Below, in pieces: positions 7,047-7,457 of a stretch of DNA of 7,457 bases. The number at the start of each line of letters is the position of its first letter. Within the stretch, counting starts at the first letter, position 1. The DNA is from Synergistaceae bacterium (GTDB taxonomy: Bacteria; Synergistota; Synergistia; Synergistales; Synergistaceae): the NCBI GenBank assembly GCA_031274465.1, contig JAISQC010000180.1, positions 1 through 7,457 on the forward strand. Direction: 5' to 3'. Below the pieces are notes generated by a model. The model was not told the origin of the DNA, did not search any database, and saw only the letters and a program-made list of their open reading frames with translations. The position numbers and the translations under genes are program-made.

Positions 7047-7457
7047 ATGGGGCCGTTAATATACGCGGTTTATACAGTTTGCGTATATCCGTTCGAGGCC
7101 GCGCTAAGGTACGCCTACTCCGCGATAAGCGCCGCTGCCGGGAGCTATGGCCTGTCGCTCGTAGTGCTGTCGCTGTGCGTCACGGTCGCCATCGCGCCTT
7201 TGATGAAGGGCGCCAACGCCGAGCAGGTGAGAGAAAAACGCGTTCAGAACGTGCTGAGGCCGCAGATCGAACGCATCACGTCCGAGTGTTCGGGCGCGCA
7301 AAGGCAGCGCCGCATCGAAAACCTGTACAGGCGCTACGCGTACCACCCGATTTATTCCATCCGTTCCGGCATGGGCATCCTGATCCAGGTTCCGTTCCTG
7401 TTTGGAGCGTACTATATGTTGCGGGGTTACGGCGGCATATCCGGCATCCCCTTCCTC
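7047..7457 (+). CDS. Divergent YidC/Oxa1-type membrane protein insertase, N-terminal part
   Basis: The first 137 codons of a gene running off the window end. A membrane helix follows GSYG (residues 32-35): LSLVVLSLCVTVAIAPLM (36-53). A charged cytoplasmic-type segment (54 to about 98) follows, with KRVQNVLRPQIERI (64-77) and ENLYRRYAYHP (91-101). A second hydrophobic segment starts at RSGMGILIQVPFLFGAYYML (106-125). The order helix, LxPxIxxI, YxxxxxxP, and LIQxPFxxxxY is the YidC/Oxa1/Alb3 pattern, which inserts and folds membrane proteins. The HPIYSIRSGMGILIQ block is closest, from memory, to a divergent YidC-like subfamily found near envelope or polysaccharide genes rather than the housekeeping YidC beside rnpA/rpmH. 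Thr46 lies where the conserved groove Arg is expected. ATG 7047 is the only usable start and has no clear ribosome binding site. There is no long N-terminal periplasmic domain. Confidence 0.82.
   Translation, partial: MGPLIYAVYTVCVYPFEAALRYAYSAISAAAGSYGLSLVVLSLCVTVAIAPLMKGANAEQVREKRVQNVLRPQIERITSECSGAQRQRRIENLYRRYAYHPIYSIRSGMGILIQVPFLFGAYYMLRGYGGISGIPFL
7059..7088 (+). repeat. Perfect 8-bp inverted repeat at the 5' end of the yidC-like gene
   Basis: ATATACGC (7059-7066) and its exact complement GCGTATAT (7081-7088) flank a 14-base spacer, in codons 5-14 of the yidC-like gene. The patch is clearly AT-rich against its surroundings. It could be an operator-like dyad or an mRNA hairpin just inside the start. 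It could also be chance: one or two 8-bp inverted repeats with short spacing are expected in a window this long. Confidence 0.35.

Overview
The window is 7,457 bases of GC-rich bacterial DNA. Every recognisable gene is on the + strand and they are packed almost without gaps. All genes use AGG for Arg and ATA for Ile often, which is unusual at this GC content. With the cobA-hemD fusion and the hemC-cobA/hemD-hemL order, this loosely suggests an anaerobic lineage such as Synergistota or a Firmicutes relative. That guess is weak: there is no rRNA and no marker gene here to settle it.

Region 1 (1-3035) is the tail of a tetrapyrrole operon. It holds the 3' end of hemC (hydroxymethylbilane synthase), a fused uroporphyrinogen-III C-methyltransferase/uroporphyrinogen-III synthase (cobA-hemD), and hemL (glutamate-1-semialdehyde aminomutase). 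Together they supply 5-aminolevulinate, close the tetrapyrrole ring and commit it to precorrin-2, the precursor of sirohaem and cobalamin. hemA and hemB are not in the window.

Region 2 (3032-3880) is a gene of the uncharacterised TIGR02757/DUF2400 family, overlapping the hemL stop codon. Its C-terminal half resembles the catalytic part of HhH-GPD DNA glycosylases, with a candidate Lys/Asp pair.

Region 3 (3873-6995) is a polyphosphate module: polyphosphate kinase 1 (ppk1), then after 3 bases a stand-alone CHAD-domain protein. CHAD is a known polyphosphate-binding fold, so enzyme and probable product-binding protein are co-encoded.

Region 4 (7047-7457, cut by the window end) follows the only real intergenic gap (51 bases). 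It begins a divergent YidC/Oxa1-type membrane insertase that seems to lack the usual conserved arginine of the hydrophilic groove.

From hemC to the CHAD gene no gap exceeds 4 bases, so one co-transcribed unit is likely. I saw no tRNA, rRNA, CRISPR array, insertion sequence, riboswitch or convincing terminator. The strongest leads are the glycosylase-like signature in the TIGR02757 protein, the odd YidC-like protein, and the ppk1-CHAD pairing. None amounts to a clearly new multi-gene system.
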